Below are positions 35,321 through 44,726 of a stretch of DNA of 64,000 nt, piece by piece. This DNA comes from Burkholderia puraquae (GTDB taxonomy: Bacteria; Pseudomonadota; Gammaproteobacteria; Burkholderiales; Burkholderiaceae). Each line of letters opens with the position of its first letter. Position 1 is the stretch's first letter. The stretch covers positions 1 through 64,000 of the forward strand of contig NZ_NBYX01000013.1 in assembly GCF_002099195.1 (NCBI RefSeq), read 5' to 3'. The position numbers were made by a program, and so were the translations under genes. The notes below the pieces were generated by a model. That model made no database searches and was not told where the DNA came from. It saw only the letters and a list, made by a program, of their open reading frames with translations.

Positions 35321-36886
35321 ATGCCGTACGCCTCCCTCCCGCGCGCCCTTCGCCCGCTGAGCGCCGCCGTCGCGACGGCCGTGCTGCTCGCCGGCTGCGC
35401 CGTCGGGCCCGACTATCACCGGCCCGACACGTCGATCCCCGCCGCATACAAGGAAGCGCCGGCCGGCTGGAAGGTCGCGCAGCCCGCCGACCGCACCGAC
35501 CGCGGCCCGTGGTGGGCGGTCTACAACGATCCGCAGCTCGATGCGCTGATCGGCAAGCTCAACGCATCGAACCAGACCATCGCGCAATCGGCGGCCGCGT
35601 ACCGGCAGGCGCGCGCGCTCGTCACCGAGGCACGCGCCGCGTATTTCCCGACCGTCGGGCTGACCGCGTCGGGCTCGCGCGCCCGGACGCCGCGCACGTC
35701 GGTGTCGTCGGGCTCGTCGTCGAGTTTCGGCAGCGGTTCGTCCGGCTCGATCAACAACAGCTACAGCGTCGGCCTCGATGCGAGCTGGGAACCCGACCTG
35801 TGGGGCAAGGTGAGCCGTACCGTCAGCGCGCAGCGCGCCGGCGAAGCGGCCGCCGCGGCCGATCTCGCGAACGCGCGGCTGTCGCAGCAGGCGCTGCTCG
35901 CGCAAACCTATTTCCAGCTGCGCACGTCCGATGCGCTGCAGAAGCTGCTCGACGACACCGTGAAGTCGTACCAGCAGTCGCTGACGCTCACGCAGAACCA
36001 GTACGCGCAGGGCGTCGCCGCACGCGCGGACGTGATCCAGGCGCAAACGCAGCTGCAGAGCGCACAGGCGGCGTCGATCGACAACGGCGTCGCGCGCGCG
36101 CAGTACGAGCATGCGATCGCGACGCTGATCGGCGAACCGGCGTCGACCTTCTCGCTGCCGCCGAATCCGCTCGCGGCCGAGCCGCCGATCACGCCGGTCG
36201 ACGTGCCGTCCGCGATCCTCGAGCGCAGGCCCGACATCGCGGCGGCCGAGCGCCGTGCGGCGGCCGCGAACGAGCAGATCGGCGTCGCGATCTCAGCGTT
36301 CTTCCCGACGCTCACGCTGTCGGCCACCGGCGGCTTCCAGAGTTCGGTGTGGTCGCAGCTGTTCACGCTGCCGGCGCGTTTCTGGACGGTCGGCCCGCAG
36401 CTCGCGGCCACGCTGTTCGACGCAGGGCTGCGCGCCGCGCAGACCGACGCCGCGCGCGCGACCTACGACCAGGATGTCGCCGCGTACCGTCTCGCGGTGC
36501 TCACCGCGTTCCAGGACGTCGAGGACAACCTCGCGTCGCAACGCATCCTCGCGCAGGAAATCGACGTGCAGCGGCAGGCTGTCGACAGCGCCGAGCATTC
36601 GCTTGCGATCGTCACGAACCAGTACAAGGCCGGCACGGTCGCCTACCTGAACGTGCTGACCGCGCAGACCACCGCGTTCACCGCGCAGCAGAAGCTCTCG
36701 ACGATCGCCGGGCAGCGGATGGTGTCGTCGGTCGGGCTCGTGAAGGCGCTCGGCGGCGGCTGGAACGTATCGGAGATGGCGCGCGAGAACGGCGACATGG
36801 CTGCGCCGGCACCCGTGCCGGCGTCCGGTGCGGCCGCGCCTGCAGCCACCGCACCGTCGGCTGCCGCGCCGCTCGCGCAGCAGTAG
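35321..36886 (+). CDS. NodT-family outer-membrane efflux lipoprotein
   Basis: The protein has 521 residues. A lipoprotein signal ends at Cys26 (VLLAGC), followed by AVGPDYHRP, the hallmark of the OprM/NodT family. Two repeats of the TolC-type alpha-barrel follow. A Ser/Gly-rich insertion (about 127-146) and an Ala/Pro-rich tail are unusual low-complexity additions. It gives the outer-membrane exit for a tripartite pump; the nearby MFS exporter is the natural inner-membrane partner, but no adaptor is encoded here. I chose the ATG at 35321, with AGGAAC upstream. Confidence 0.92.
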   Translation: MPYASLPRALRPLSAAVATAVLLAGCAVGPDYHRPDTSIPAAYKEAPAGWKVAQPADRTDRGPWWAVYNDPQLDALIGKLNASNQTIAQSAAAYRQARALVTEARAAYFPTVGLTASGSRARTPRTSVSSGSSSSFGSGSSGSINNSYSVGLDASWEPDLWGKVSRTVSAQRAGEAAAAADLANARLSQQALLAQTYFQLRTSDALQKLLDDTVKSYQQSLTLTQNQYAQGVAARADVIQAQTQLQSAQAASIDNGVARAQYEHAIATLIGEPASTFSLPPNPLAAEPPITPVDVPSAILERRPDIAAAERRAAAANEQIGVAISAFFPTLTLSATGGFQSSVWSQLFTLPARFWTVGPQLAATLFDAGLRAAQTDAARATYDQDVAAYRLAVLTAFQDVEDNLASQRILAQEIDVQRQAVDSAEHSLAIVTNQYKAGTVAYLNVLTAQTTAFTAQQKLSTIAGQRMVSSVGLVKALGGGWNVSEMARENGDMAAPAPVPASGAAAPAATAPSAAAPLAQQ

Positions 36887-36908
36887 GAAGGGAAGGGCGA
36901 CGCGCGCG

Positions 36909-37724
36909 TCAGCGCTGCGCGTCGCCGAAGATCAGCGACACCTCGTTGTTGCCGATCGGGTGGCCGAGCAGGTTCAGCAGCCCGGCGAGGTTCGCCTGCT
37001 GCTCGGGCGCCGAATGCGCGGTGCCGCGGAACGATCCCTGGCCGGGGCCGAAGCTGCCGTGGCCGTCGAGGAACAGCGGGCCCTGCGTCGTCGACAGGTC
37101 GAGATCGGCGCCGGCCCCCTTCGCCTGCAGCACCGCGCGGTACGAACCGAGCGGCTTCACGCGCGATACGCGCGAACTCATCGAGTCGATCGTTACCGTC
37201 AGCTGGCCGAACGCGTTGTTGCCGATCAGGCGCCAGTCGCTCCAGCCGAGCCGCACGTCGCCCTGCAGGTCGAGCGTGTTGAACGGCGTGCCGAGCCCTG
37301 CGAGCAGCGACGCGGGCACGGCCATCGTGCCCGCCGACAGCACCGCGCCGCGCCACGTCGCATCGAGCGTGACCGCATCGGGCATCGCCTCGGTCTGCCG
37401 CATGCGCATCTGCACGCGCCCGGTCAGCAGTGGCCAGAAGCCCGTGGTCCATTCGACCCGCCCCGGCAGCAGCGTGGCCGTGCTCTGGTCGGCGCCCGGC
37501 GCGAGCATCAGCGTGCCCGAACCGTGCCACAGCGACCCGTCGGGATCGACGAGATTCACATGCCCGCCGGTCGCGCGCGCGAACTGCGGCGCGATCCACG
37601 CGGCCGGCGCGAGCGCGACGAGCGTCACCGCCGTCGCCAGTCCACCCGCCAGTACCCACGGCAATGCGGTGGCGAGCCGCTTCATCCCCGGCCTCATCGG
37701 CCGGCCGCCACTTGCGTCATCCAC
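36909..37724 (-). CDS. gspN: Type II secretion protein GspN
   Basis: The protein has 271 residues from the ATG at 37724, or 258 from the ATG at 37685 just before the basic residues and membrane helix (KRLATALPWVLAGGLATAV). The rest is periplasmic (GGHVNLVDPDGSLWHGSG), as in the GspN family. GspN is an accessory component. It is last in the run gspG-N and convergent with the outer-membrane factor gene; a GC hairpin spans the junction at 36897-36926. Confidence 0.85.
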   Translation of the reverse strand: MDDASGGRPMRPGMKRLATALPWVLAGGLATAVTLVALAPAAWIAPQFARATGGHVNLVDPDGSLWHGSGTLMLAPGADQSTATLLPGRVEWTTGFWPLLTGRVQMRMRQTEAMPDAVTLDATWRGAVLSAGTMAVPASLLAGLGTPFNTLDLQGDVRLGWSDWRLIGNNAFGQLTVTIDSMSSRVSRVKPLGSYRAVLQAKGAGADLDLSTTQGPLFLDGHGSFGPGQGSFRGTAHSAPEQQANLAGLLNLLGHPIGNNEVSLIFGDAQR

Positions 37725-37728
37725 TGCG

Positions 37729-38235
37729 TCATTTCTGCGTAGACGGTTGCATCACGGCCGTCAGGTCGACCTGGCCGTCGTCCTTCAGCGCGGTGGCATG
37801 CGCCTCACCGACCTGCACCTTGAACTGCCGGCGCGCATCGTCGAGCCACTGCGTCCACGCCGGGAACGACACGTTCTTCATCTGGATCTGCACGCCGTTG
37901 CCGACGATCTGCACCTGCGCGCCCTGCATCCCGTGATCGGACAGCGACGCGGTGAGCGCGTCCTTCAACGCGAGGCCGGTCGGCGCCACGCCCTGCGCGG
38001 CGGCCGCCAGCGATTTCGCCTCGTTCGCCTGCGCAGTCATTTGCGCAAGCTCGCGGCGCATCGTCGGCAGCTCGCGCTGGATCCGCGCGCGGCCTTCCTG
38101 CGCGGGCGACCACAGCACCGAATACGCGATCGCGACCGCCAGCACGGCGCCGCCCCAGCCGAGCAGCATTTTTTCGCGTTGGGAGCGCTCGCCCCAGAAC
38201 TGGGCCAGCGTCTGGTTCAGTTGTTCCGTCTTCAT
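37729..38235 (-). CDS. gspM: Type II secretion protein GspM
   Basis: The protein has 168 residues: a short cytoplasmic N terminus with SQREKMLLGWGG, typical of GspM, one helix (about 25-42), then a periplasmic ferredoxin-like domain. It binds GspL in the inner-membrane platform. The ATG at 38235 overlaps the gspL stop (ATGA) and is preceded by GGAGCC. Confidence 0.9.
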   Translation of the reverse strand: MKTEQLNQTLAQFWGERSQREKMLLGWGGAVLAVAIAYSVLWSPAQEGRARIQRELPTMRRELAQMTAQANEAKSLAAAAQGVAPTGLALKDALTASLSDHGMQGAQVQIVGNGVQIQMKNVSFPAWTQWLDDARRQFKVQVGEAHATALKDDGQVDLTAVMQPSTQK

Positions 38236-39590
38236 GAGCGGCTCCGGATCGTCCATTTGCCCGTGTTGCTGTCGACTTCGCCGGACAGTCCGTTACGCGC
38301 GAGGCGCTGCGTGAAATCGGGATCGACCTTGACCTCCGGCTTGAAGCCGACGTCGAGCCGCCGGTCGTGATAGTCGAGCGACGCGATGCCGTTCAGCGGC
38401 AGCGCACCCATCGAACGCGACAGCCCGCTCGACAGCGCGAGGAAATCGTTCGGCGACAGCTCGCCGGCCGCCAGGCGCAACTGGTCGAGCTGGCGCTGCA
38501 TCTGCGCGGGCGGATCGAGCACCGTCGTCGTCTTCGGGAACGCGGACAGCAGCGTCTCGGTGATCTGCGCGGACAGCGCATCGCGCTCGCGCGACAGCTT
38601 CCACCAGTGCAGGTTCATCCCGATCACCGCCACGCCGAGCGTCGCCGCGACGAGGGCGAGCGGCACGCGCAGGCGCTTCACCGTCGCGCGGTCGAAGCGC
38701 CACGGCTGCGATTCGAATTCGAACTGGCACAGGTCGAACTTCTCGGTCAGCGCGCGCCGCGCGAACGTGTCGAACGACAGCGGCGCGGCGCCCGGCAGCA
38801 ACGGGCCGTCAGCACGGCCGACCGACGCGAGCCGCGGCTCCGCGCCCGGTTCGCCGAGTTCGTACAGTTCGACGTCACCGCCGCCCGCGAGCGCAGCCAG
38901 CGTGCCGGCTGCGCGCGACGCGGGCGCCGCGAAGCCTTCGCCGAGCGCACCGCGCGCAACCGCGAGTTCGAGGCGTGGCGCACCGGCCGCAGCCGGCTGC
39001 GCGCCGGCCTCGACGAGCACCTGTTCGACCGATGCCGCGAGGCCGAGCACCGCGGCCACCGTCGTCGGGCGGGCCGGCGGCGCCTCGACGGCGTCCGCGG
39101 CAACCGCGGCGGCGGCGGCTTCGCTGCCGGCCGGCGCGCCCGTTGCGTGCGGCGCCGGCAGGCAGCGGGTCGCGGGCACCGCGCTCAGGTGCCGGTGGCC
39201 GGCCGCCGTGAACGCTTCGCAGATCGTGCGGAACCACGCGCGATCGACGACGGCCAGCACGCGGCGCCCGTCGGGCAGCGCGTCCGGATCGAGCGCGATA
39301 TGGCAGCCGAGCGGATCCTGGATCAGCTGATCCTCGATGATGTTGGGCAGCGCCTGGCGCAGTTTCGGTCCCTTCAGCGGCGGCACGGTCGCGGCCAGCA
39401 GCAGCACGTCGCGCGCGGCGACGATCAGCACCGTCGCGTTCGCGCGCGGCAGCAGCGCGAGCGCGGCGCGGCCGGCGCGCTGCACGTGGCCGGCCTTGTC
39501 GACGAGCGTGAACGGCAGCTCGGGCCACTGCCATTCCTGCAACGGCACGGCAGGCTCGCGCGGCGGCAAAGAAACAATCAACGTGCTCAC
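38232..39590 (-). CDS. gspL: Type II secretion protein GspL
   Basis: The protein has 452 residues. The actin-like cytoplasmic domain (about 1-290) recruits the GspE ATPase. One membrane helix follows (about 302-322, VPLALVAATLGVAVIGMN), then a periplasmic domain that pairs with GspM. An Ala-rich insertion near 155-185 is longer than in enterobacterial GspL. Confidence 0.9.
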   Translation of the reverse strand: MSTLIVSLPPREPAVPLQEWQWPELPFTLVDKAGHVQRAGRAALALLPRANATVLIVAARDVLLLAATVPPLKGPKLRQALPNIIEDQLIQDPLGCHIALDPDALPDGRRVLAVVDRAWFRTICEAFTAAGHRHLSAVPATRCLPAPHATGAPAGSEAAAAAVAADAVEAPPARPTTVAAVLGLAASVEQVLVEAGAQPAAAGAPRLELAVARGALGEGFAAPASRAAGTLAALAGGGDVELYELGEPGAEPRLASVGRADGPLLPGAAPLSFDTFARRALTEKFDLCQFEFESQPWRFDRATVKRLRVPLALVAATLGVAVIGMNLHWWKLSRERDALSAQITETLLSAFPKTTTVLDPPAQMQRQLDQLRLAAGELSPNDFLALSSGLSRSMGALPLNGIASLDYHDRRLDVGFKPEVKVDPDFTQRLARNGLSGEVDSNTGKWTIRSRS

Positions 39591-39616
39591 AAGAGCTCCT
39601 CTCCCGATTGGCGTCG

Positions 39617-40753
39617 TTATAGCTGGTCGCGGATGCGCACGACCCGTGTCGAGTGCGTGGTCGGATCACGATACACGAGCGAGGTGCGATCGACCTCCGC
39701 GCGTTCGTGCTGGATCCGGCCATGCACGATGAAATAGCTCGAATTGACGTCGACGAGGCTCGAATCGATCGTCACGTTCGGCGGCACACCGGCACCGCGC
39801 AGCGCGAGCTGCACGTCGCCGACGTTGCGGAAAAACACGGTCTCGCGGCGCGACACGAGCGCCTGCGCGGACGACACGCTCATCCCCGGTATCAGCGCCG
39901 CGATCACCTCGGCCGGCGCGGTGTTCATGTTCACGGGCGTCGTGGTCGGCAGCACGGTGACGAAAGGGCGCAGCCGCGCGACCATCTCGGGCGTCACGCC
40001 GTCGACGTCGAGCAGGCTGTCGACGCCCGTCATCATCAGCGGCGCGGGCCCGCGGTCGCCGCCCGTCATGCCGGGATCGTCGGTGAAGCCGCCGCCGCCC
40101 TGCTGATCGGTCGCCACCGGCGCGGTGATCGGCGCCGTGCCGCCACCCGGCAGCGTCGGCATCTGGAAACGCGTCGCCGAATTCAGCAGGCTCGCGCGCA
40201 CCTGAAGCGCGATGCGCTTCGACAACGCGCCGTCGTAGCCGAGCGTCGTCAGCAGGCGCTGGAACGCCTGGACCTGCGTGACGTTCAGCTGCAGCACGCC
40301 GGGTGCCGGCGACGCCACGAGGTTGCGCAGGTTGAACTTCGCCTGTGCGTCCTCGATCGAGCCGGAAATATAGGTGTCTTCGCTGCCGGTGTCGTTGGGC
40401 GCACCGATGCGGCCGAGGAAATCCGACAGCTTCGTCTTCGCGATCGGTACGCCCCAGATGCCGCCGAGATAGGTGATGCCAGGCGCCGTATCGCCTTCGG
40501 AGCGCAGGATCATCCGCGTCCAGTCGAGCGCGCCGCGCGCAACCCACTGCGCCTGCGCGATCACGCGCTGGTTCTCGATGCGACGGATCTGCACCTGCTG
40601 GCGCCACAGCATCCCCGAGACGAGGATCGCCGACAGTGCGACGACGAGCAGTGCGGTGATGATCGCCGCACCGCGCTGGCGGCCGCGTGCCCGCGCGCGA
40701 CCGGCGGCACGGACGGCAAGCAATGAGCGGTGAGGGCGCGCGCGCATCTTCAT
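39617..40753 (-). CDS. gspK: Type II secretion minor pseudopilin GspK
   Basis: The protein has 378 residues. The prepilin site RQRG-AAIITALLVVAL lies near residue 28, and lacks the Glu at +5, as is normal for GspK. The large globular domain includes SAIL... and helix-hairpin-helix-like repeats (LLDVDGVTPEMVARLRPF). With GspI and GspJ it caps the pseudopilus. Its start overlaps the gspJ stop by 4 bp. Confidence 0.92.
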   Translation of the reverse strand: MKMRARPHRSLLAVRAAGRARARGRQRGAAIITALLVVALSAILVSGMLWRQQVQIRRIENQRVIAQAQWVARGALDWTRMILRSEGDTAPGITYLGGIWGVPIAKTKLSDFLGRIGAPNDTGSEDTYISGSIEDAQAKFNLRNLVASPAPGVLQLNVTQVQAFQRLLTTLGYDGALSKRIALQVRASLLNSATRFQMPTLPGGGTAPITAPVATDQQGGGGFTDDPGMTGGDRGPAPLMMTGVDSLLDVDGVTPEMVARLRPFVTVLPTTTPVNMNTAPAEVIAALIPGMSVSSAQALVSRRETVFFRNVGDVQLALRGAGVPPNVTIDSSLVDVNSSYFIVHGRIQHERAEVDRTSLVYRDPTTHSTRVVRIRDQL

Positions 40754-41439
40754 TCCCCGACGAGGAAGATGCGCGTGACCGGCACGCGCAGCGACGTCGC
40801 GCCGATGCTGACCTGCAGCCCCGTCACCGCGCGCGTCGGCGGCGCGTTGCCGATCTGCGGCACCTTGAGCGCATCGTTGTTCTGCGCGAGCGCTTCGTCG
40901 GCCGTCTGCAGGTTAGTAGTCCAGCCCACGCGCGGCACGTACAGCTTCGCGTCGATCGCGCCGACGCCGCCCATCAGCGCGACCCAGCTCCAGCCTTCGA
41001 CGCTGCTGTCCTTCAGCATGCCGCGCAGACGGTTCGCGTCGTCGATCGGCGGCGACGCATAGCGCACGACGCGCCCGCCGGCGATCCGGTAGCGGATCAC
41101 CTGCAACCGCGGCGCGGCGCCCGGCACCTCGAGTTCACGGACGATCTGCAGCGTACTGCCGGCGACGCCGATCGCAGGCTGGCCGGCCTCGTCGTCGGTC
41201 GCGGCGAGCCGCGCGTCGATGCGCATCTGGTCGAACATCTGCGCGAACACGCGCTCGTCTTCCATCGCGGACGCGACCTTGTCGCGACCGCGCATGATCT
41301 GGTCGAGCCCGCGCCACGCGAGGATTGCGACCACCGCGAGGATCGCGATCGCGATCATCAGCTCGATCAGCGTGAAGCCGCGGGCGGGGCGGGCGAGCGG
41401 GCGTCGCATCGGCGGGTCAGAGCGGACGGCTGGTTTCAT
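40750..41439 (-). CDS. gspJ: Type II secretion minor pseudopilin GspJ
   Basis: The protein has 229 residues from 41439 (leader of 21) or 219 from the ATG at 41409. The prepilin site ARG-FTLIELMIAIAIL has the usual Glu at +5. The rest is the beta-rich GspJ head. The upstream ATG has GGTGG before it and overlaps gspI by 23 bp. Confidence 0.92.
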   Translation of the reverse strand: MKPAVRSDPPMRRPLARPARGFTLIELMIAIAILAVVAILAWRGLDQIMRGRDKVASAMEDERVFAQMFDQMRIDARLAATDDEAGQPAIGVAGSTLQIVRELEVPGAAPRLQVIRYRIAGGRVVRYASPPIDDANRLRGMLKDSSVEGWSWVALMGGVGAIDAKLYVPRVGWTTNLQTADEALAQNNDALKVPQIGNAPPTRAVTGLQVSIGATSLRVPVTRIFLVGE

Positions 41440-41824
41440 TCGCGACCACCGTCACCATCTGCGCGAGCACGCCGGACCGCCCGGGCATGCTCACCGAAAT
41501 CCGGACACGCCGGAACACCGGGTTGGGCGTAGTGCTCACGCGCTGCGTGCAGACGAGTTGCACGTTGCCTTGCGAGCAGTCGAAACTCTGTTCGCCGATC
41601 TCCGGCCACGCATGCGTGAGCCGCATCTGCGCGAGCGCATTGTCGGCGCTCCAGCCGGCGAGCAGCCGGCGATGAAGATCGGAGGCGTTGGTCGCCATCG
41701 TGCCGACCGCGCGGATCGACGCGGCGAGCGCGACTGCGATGATCGCGAGCGCGACCAGCACCTCGATCATCGTGAAACCGCTCGATGAAGAAACGGGGGA
41801 GGGCAAGCGACGACGCATCGTCAT
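41417..41824 (-). CDS. gspI: Type II secretion minor pseudopilin GspI
   Basis: The protein has 135 residues. The prepilin site SSG-FTMIEVLVALAIIAV follows a 16-residue leader. Two Cys (DCSQG, VCTQ) may form a disulfide. The ATG overlaps the gspH stop (ATGA). Confidence 0.92.
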   Translation of the reverse strand: MTMRRRLPSPVSSSSGFTMIEVLVALAIIAVALAASIRAVGTMATNASDLHRRLLAGWSADNALAQMRLTHAWPEIGEQSFDCSQGNVQLVCTQRVSTTPNPVFRRVRISVSMPGRSGVLAQMVTVVANETSRPL

Positions 41825-42390
41825 TGCACCTCGTAGCGGCCGTTGCCGGTGCCGACGATCGTCGCGCTGCCGGCGGCCGAATGCAGCGTCACGCGCACCG
41901 GCGTGTCGATGCTCTCGGTGCCGAACACAACGCGATTCGCGTGCGTGTCGGACCCCGGATAATCGATGTCGGCGCCGGTGACGCCGCCGTCCCAGTCGCG
42001 CGGGCGCAGCAGGTCGTCGCGCAGCGTGCGCCAGCCGTCGGGCGAGCTCACGTCGAAACGGAAGCCGTGCGCGGTCGGCTGCCACGCGATCGGCCGGGCA
42101 CGCACCTGCGCTTCGTCGCCGGCGGTCTCGAACAGCAGCGCGATGCGCTGCGCTTCCTCGCGCAGGTCGGTGCGCGGATTGCGCGTGAGCGACAGCGACG
42201 CGAGCGACACGAGCAGCCCCGCGATCACGAGCACGACCAGCATTTCGAGCAGCGTGAAGCCGCGCGCGCGATGGCGCCGCACACCGTGCAACGCCTGCCC
42301 GCCGCCGGCCCGCGCCTGCACGGACGAAGCCGCGCCGCGACGCACACGGCGATCGCGGCCGCAGCGGAAGGTCGTGCGAATGGCGAGCAT
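41821..42390 (-). CDS. gspH: Type II secretion minor pseudopilin GspH
   Basis: The prepilin site ARG-FTLLEMLVVLVIAGL is clear. From the ATG at 42390 the leader would be 44 residues, Arg-rich and unusually long. A GTG at 42282 would give an 8-residue leader, so the true start is uncertain (189 or 153 residues). The head domain carries the usual GspH beta-strands. It follows gspG by 39 bp. Confidence 0.88.
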   Translation of the reverse strand: MLAIRTTFRCGRDRRVRRGAASSVQARAGGGQALHGVRRHRARGFTLLEMLVVLVIAGLLVSLASLSLTRNPRTDLREEAQRIALLFETAGDEAQVRARPIAWQPTAHGFRFDVSSPDGWRTLRDDLLRPRDWDGGVTGADIDYPGSDTHANRVVFGTESIDTPVRVTLHSAAGSATIVGTGNGRYEVQ

Positions 42391-42429
42391 GAAGAACGGG
42401 AACGAAGCGTCGGGCCGGTCAGTGCGCGC

Positions 42430-42882
42430 TTATTGCCACGAACCGATGTCGGTGTCGTTGCCTTCGCCGCCTTCCTTGCCGTCGGCGCCGTAGCTGAACA
42501 CGTCGATCTCGCCGTGCACGCCCGGGTTCAGGTACTTGTACCCGTTGCCCCACGGATCGTTCGGCAGGCGCTCGAGATAGCCGCCGTCCTTCCAGTTGTT
42601 CGGGATCGGATCGGTGGACGGCTTCTGGATCAGCGCGTTCAGGCCCTGCTCCTGGGTCGGGTAGCGGCCGTTGTCGAGCCGGTACAGCTTGAGCGCCTGC
42701 ATGATCGTGCCGATGTCCTGCTTCGCGGCGATCCGGCGCGCCTCGTCGGGGCGGCTCATGATCTTCGGCACGATCAGCGCCGCCAGGATCCCGAGGATCG
42801 CGACCACCACCATGATCTCGATCAGCGTGAAACCGCGCTGACGACGCACGGCCGCGTTGCGGCGAGTGATCCACGTTTGCAT
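42430..42882 (-). CDS. gspG: Type II secretion major pseudopilin GspG
   Basis: The protein has 150 residues. The prepilin site QRG-FTLIEIMVVVAILGI is near residue 17. The C-terminal calcium-binding loop region of major pseudopilins is visible (DPWGNGYKYLNPG, FSYGADGKEGGEGNDTDIGSW). It is the first gene of the leftward gspG-N run; its promoter lies in the 175-bp gap to the divergent gspC. Confidence 0.95.
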   Translation of the reverse strand: MQTWITRRNAAVRRQRGFTLIEIMVVVAILGILAALIVPKIMSRPDEARRIAAKQDIGTIMQALKLYRLDNGRYPTQEQGLNALIQKPSTDPIPNNWKDGGYLERLPNDPWGNGYKYLNPGVHGEIDVFSYGADGKEGGEGNDTDIGSWQ

Positions 42883-43057
42883 GACTGACTACCTCTTTCC
42901 AAAAAATGTCGTTGGTTGAGTGACGCACCCGGCGCACCGGACGATTACCTGACGGCAACCTTCCGAACCCGCGGGCGCGGAGCACGCATTGTAAGGCGCG
43001 CATTGCCGAGGGCTTTCACCCAACGCAAATTTCACATACATCCGTACAATAGCGCGC

Positions 43058-43468
43058 ATGAACGCGCTCTCGATCCGGATCCTCTCCCTAGCCCTCTTCG
43101 CGGGTTTGTGCGCGACGGCCACCTACTGGGTCGTCACGCTGTCGGCCCGCGAAGCGCCGCTGCCCGCCGCCGCCGCGCGGCTGCCGATCCGCACCGAGGA
43201 CGCCGCGGCGCTCTTCGGCGGTCAGCTCGACAAGAATCCCGTGCAGGACATCCACCTGTTCGGCATCCTCGCGCTCGACCACGGCGGCGCCGCGATCGTC
43301 GGCATCGGCGGCGAACCGCCGCGTGCCGTGTCGCTCGGCGCGGACGTCACGTCCGGCGCGAAGCTCGCCGAAGTCCGCCCCCGCTCGATCATCGTCGAGC
43401 GCAACGGCGCCCGCACCGAAGTCCAGCTTCCCGCCAACACGCCGTCCCCGGCGATCTACGTGCGCTGA
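43058..43468 (+). CDS. gspC: Short GspC-like protein of type II secretion (no PDZ domain)
   Basis: The protein has 136 residues: a membrane helix (about 7-27) and a homology-region domain (LFGGQLDKNPVQDIHLFGILA, then beta-strands to the end). Enterobacterial GspC has about 270 residues with a C-terminal PDZ or coiled-coil domain, which is absent here. It is the only gsp gene on the plus strand and lies between gspG and gspF. The identification rests on the helix, homology region and place. It should link GspD to the inner-membrane platform. Confidence 0.8.
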   Translation: MNALSIRILSLALFAGLCATATYWVVTLSAREAPLPAAAARLPIRTEDAAALFGGQLDKNPVQDIHLFGILALDHGGAAIVGIGGEPPRAVSLGADVTSGAKLAEVRPRSIIVERNGARTEVQLPANTPSPAIYVR

Positions 43469-43504
43469 AGCCGAAGGTGACGGCCGTGCCAGACGGTCAG
43501 GCCG

Positions 43505-44722
43505 TCACTGCACCATGTTGTTCAGCTCGATGATCGGCAGCATCACGGCCAGCACGATCACGAGCACGATGCCGCCCATCGCCAGGATCAGCAGCGGCTC
43601 GAGCAGGCTCGTCAGGAACATCGTGCGACGCTCGAGCTCCCGCGCTTCGCCTTCGGCCGCGCGATCCAGCATCGTCGTCACGTCACCCGTCGCTTCGCCG
43701 GAGCGGATCAGGTGCACGAGCACCGGCGGAAACGTCTTCACGTTGTTCAGCGCGCGCGACAGCGCGGAGCCTTCGCGCACGCGCACGATCGCATCGTCGA
43801 TGTTCGCGCGCATCGCGCGGTTCGACAGCGTTTCGCCGGCCGCCTGCAACGCGCGCAGGATCGGTACACCCGCCGCGGTGAGGATGCCGAGCGTGCTCGC
43901 GAAGCGCACCGTGTTGTAGCCGCGCACGAGCTTGCCCGCGAGCGGCGCGGTCAGCACCCAGCGGTCGAACGCGAGCCGGGGCCCCGCACGCGACAGCGTC
44001 GCCTTCACGAACCACACGACGAGCGCGACCGCGATCAGGATCGCCCACCACCAGTGCCGCACGAATTCCGACAGCGCCATCATCACGATCGTCAGCACGG
44101 GCAGTTGCTGTTTCGTGCTCGCGAACACGTTGACGACCTGCGGCACGACATAGCTCAGCAGGAACGTGACGATGCCGAATGCGATCAGCGTGACGATCCC
44201 CGGATACGTGAACGCCAGCAGGATCTTCTGCTTCAGCGCGTTGCTCTGCTCGATATAGTCGGCGAGACGCGACAGCACGATGCCGAGCTTGCCGGTGTGC
44301 TCGCCCGCCGCGACGAGCGCGCGGTAGATTTCCGGGAAATCGCGCGGATGCTGGCCCAGCGCATTCGCGAGCGAATGGCCGCCGAGCACCTCGGCACGGA
44401 TCGCGGCCATCAGTTCGCGGATGTAGTCGCGCTCGGCCTGCTCGGTCAGCACGCCGAGCGCCTCGTCGAGCGGCAGCCCCGCGATCAGCAGGCTCGCGAG
44501 CTGGCGCGTGAGGATCGCCTGTTCGCGCTGCGACAGCTTGCGGCCGAACGCGAGCCGCTGCGACCGCGCACCGCGCGTCGCACTGGCGGCCGGCTCGACG
44601 ACGAGCGGCGTAAGACCCTGCGTACGCAGCTGGCCGCGCGCGGCACGCGCACTGTCGGCATCGACGACGCCTTTCTGCGCGCGTCCCGCCGAATCGATTG
44701 CTTCGAAACGGAATGCCGGCAT
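43505..44722 (-). CDS. gspF: Type II secretion platform protein GspF
   Basis: The protein has 405 residues. It has two repeats of the GspF domain, each ending in helices, with helices near 170-195, 225-245 and 375-400. LASLLIAGLPLDEALGVL and the second-repeat FASTLGILTAAGVPILRAL are family hallmarks. It couples GspE to pseudopilus growth. It lies 4 bp after gspE. Confidence 0.95.
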   Translation of the reverse strand: MPAFRFEAIDSAGRAQKGVVDADSARAARGQLRTQGLTPLVVEPAASATRGARSQRLAFGRKLSQREQAILTRQLASLLIAGLPLDEALGVLTEQAERDYIRELMAAIRAEVLGGHSLANALGQHPRDFPEIYRALVAAGEHTGKLGIVLSRLADYIEQSNALKQKILLAFTYPGIVTLIAFGIVTFLLSYVVPQVVNVFASTKQQLPVLTIVMMALSEFVRHWWWAILIAVALVVWFVKATLSRAGPRLAFDRWVLTAPLAGKLVRGYNTVRFASTLGILTAAGVPILRALQAAGETLSNRAMRANIDDAIVRVREGSALSRALNNVKTFPPVLVHLIRSGEATGDVTTMLDRAAEGEARELERRTMFLTSLLEPLLILAMGGIVLVIVLAVMLPIIELNNMVQ

Positions 44723-44726
44723 CGCG

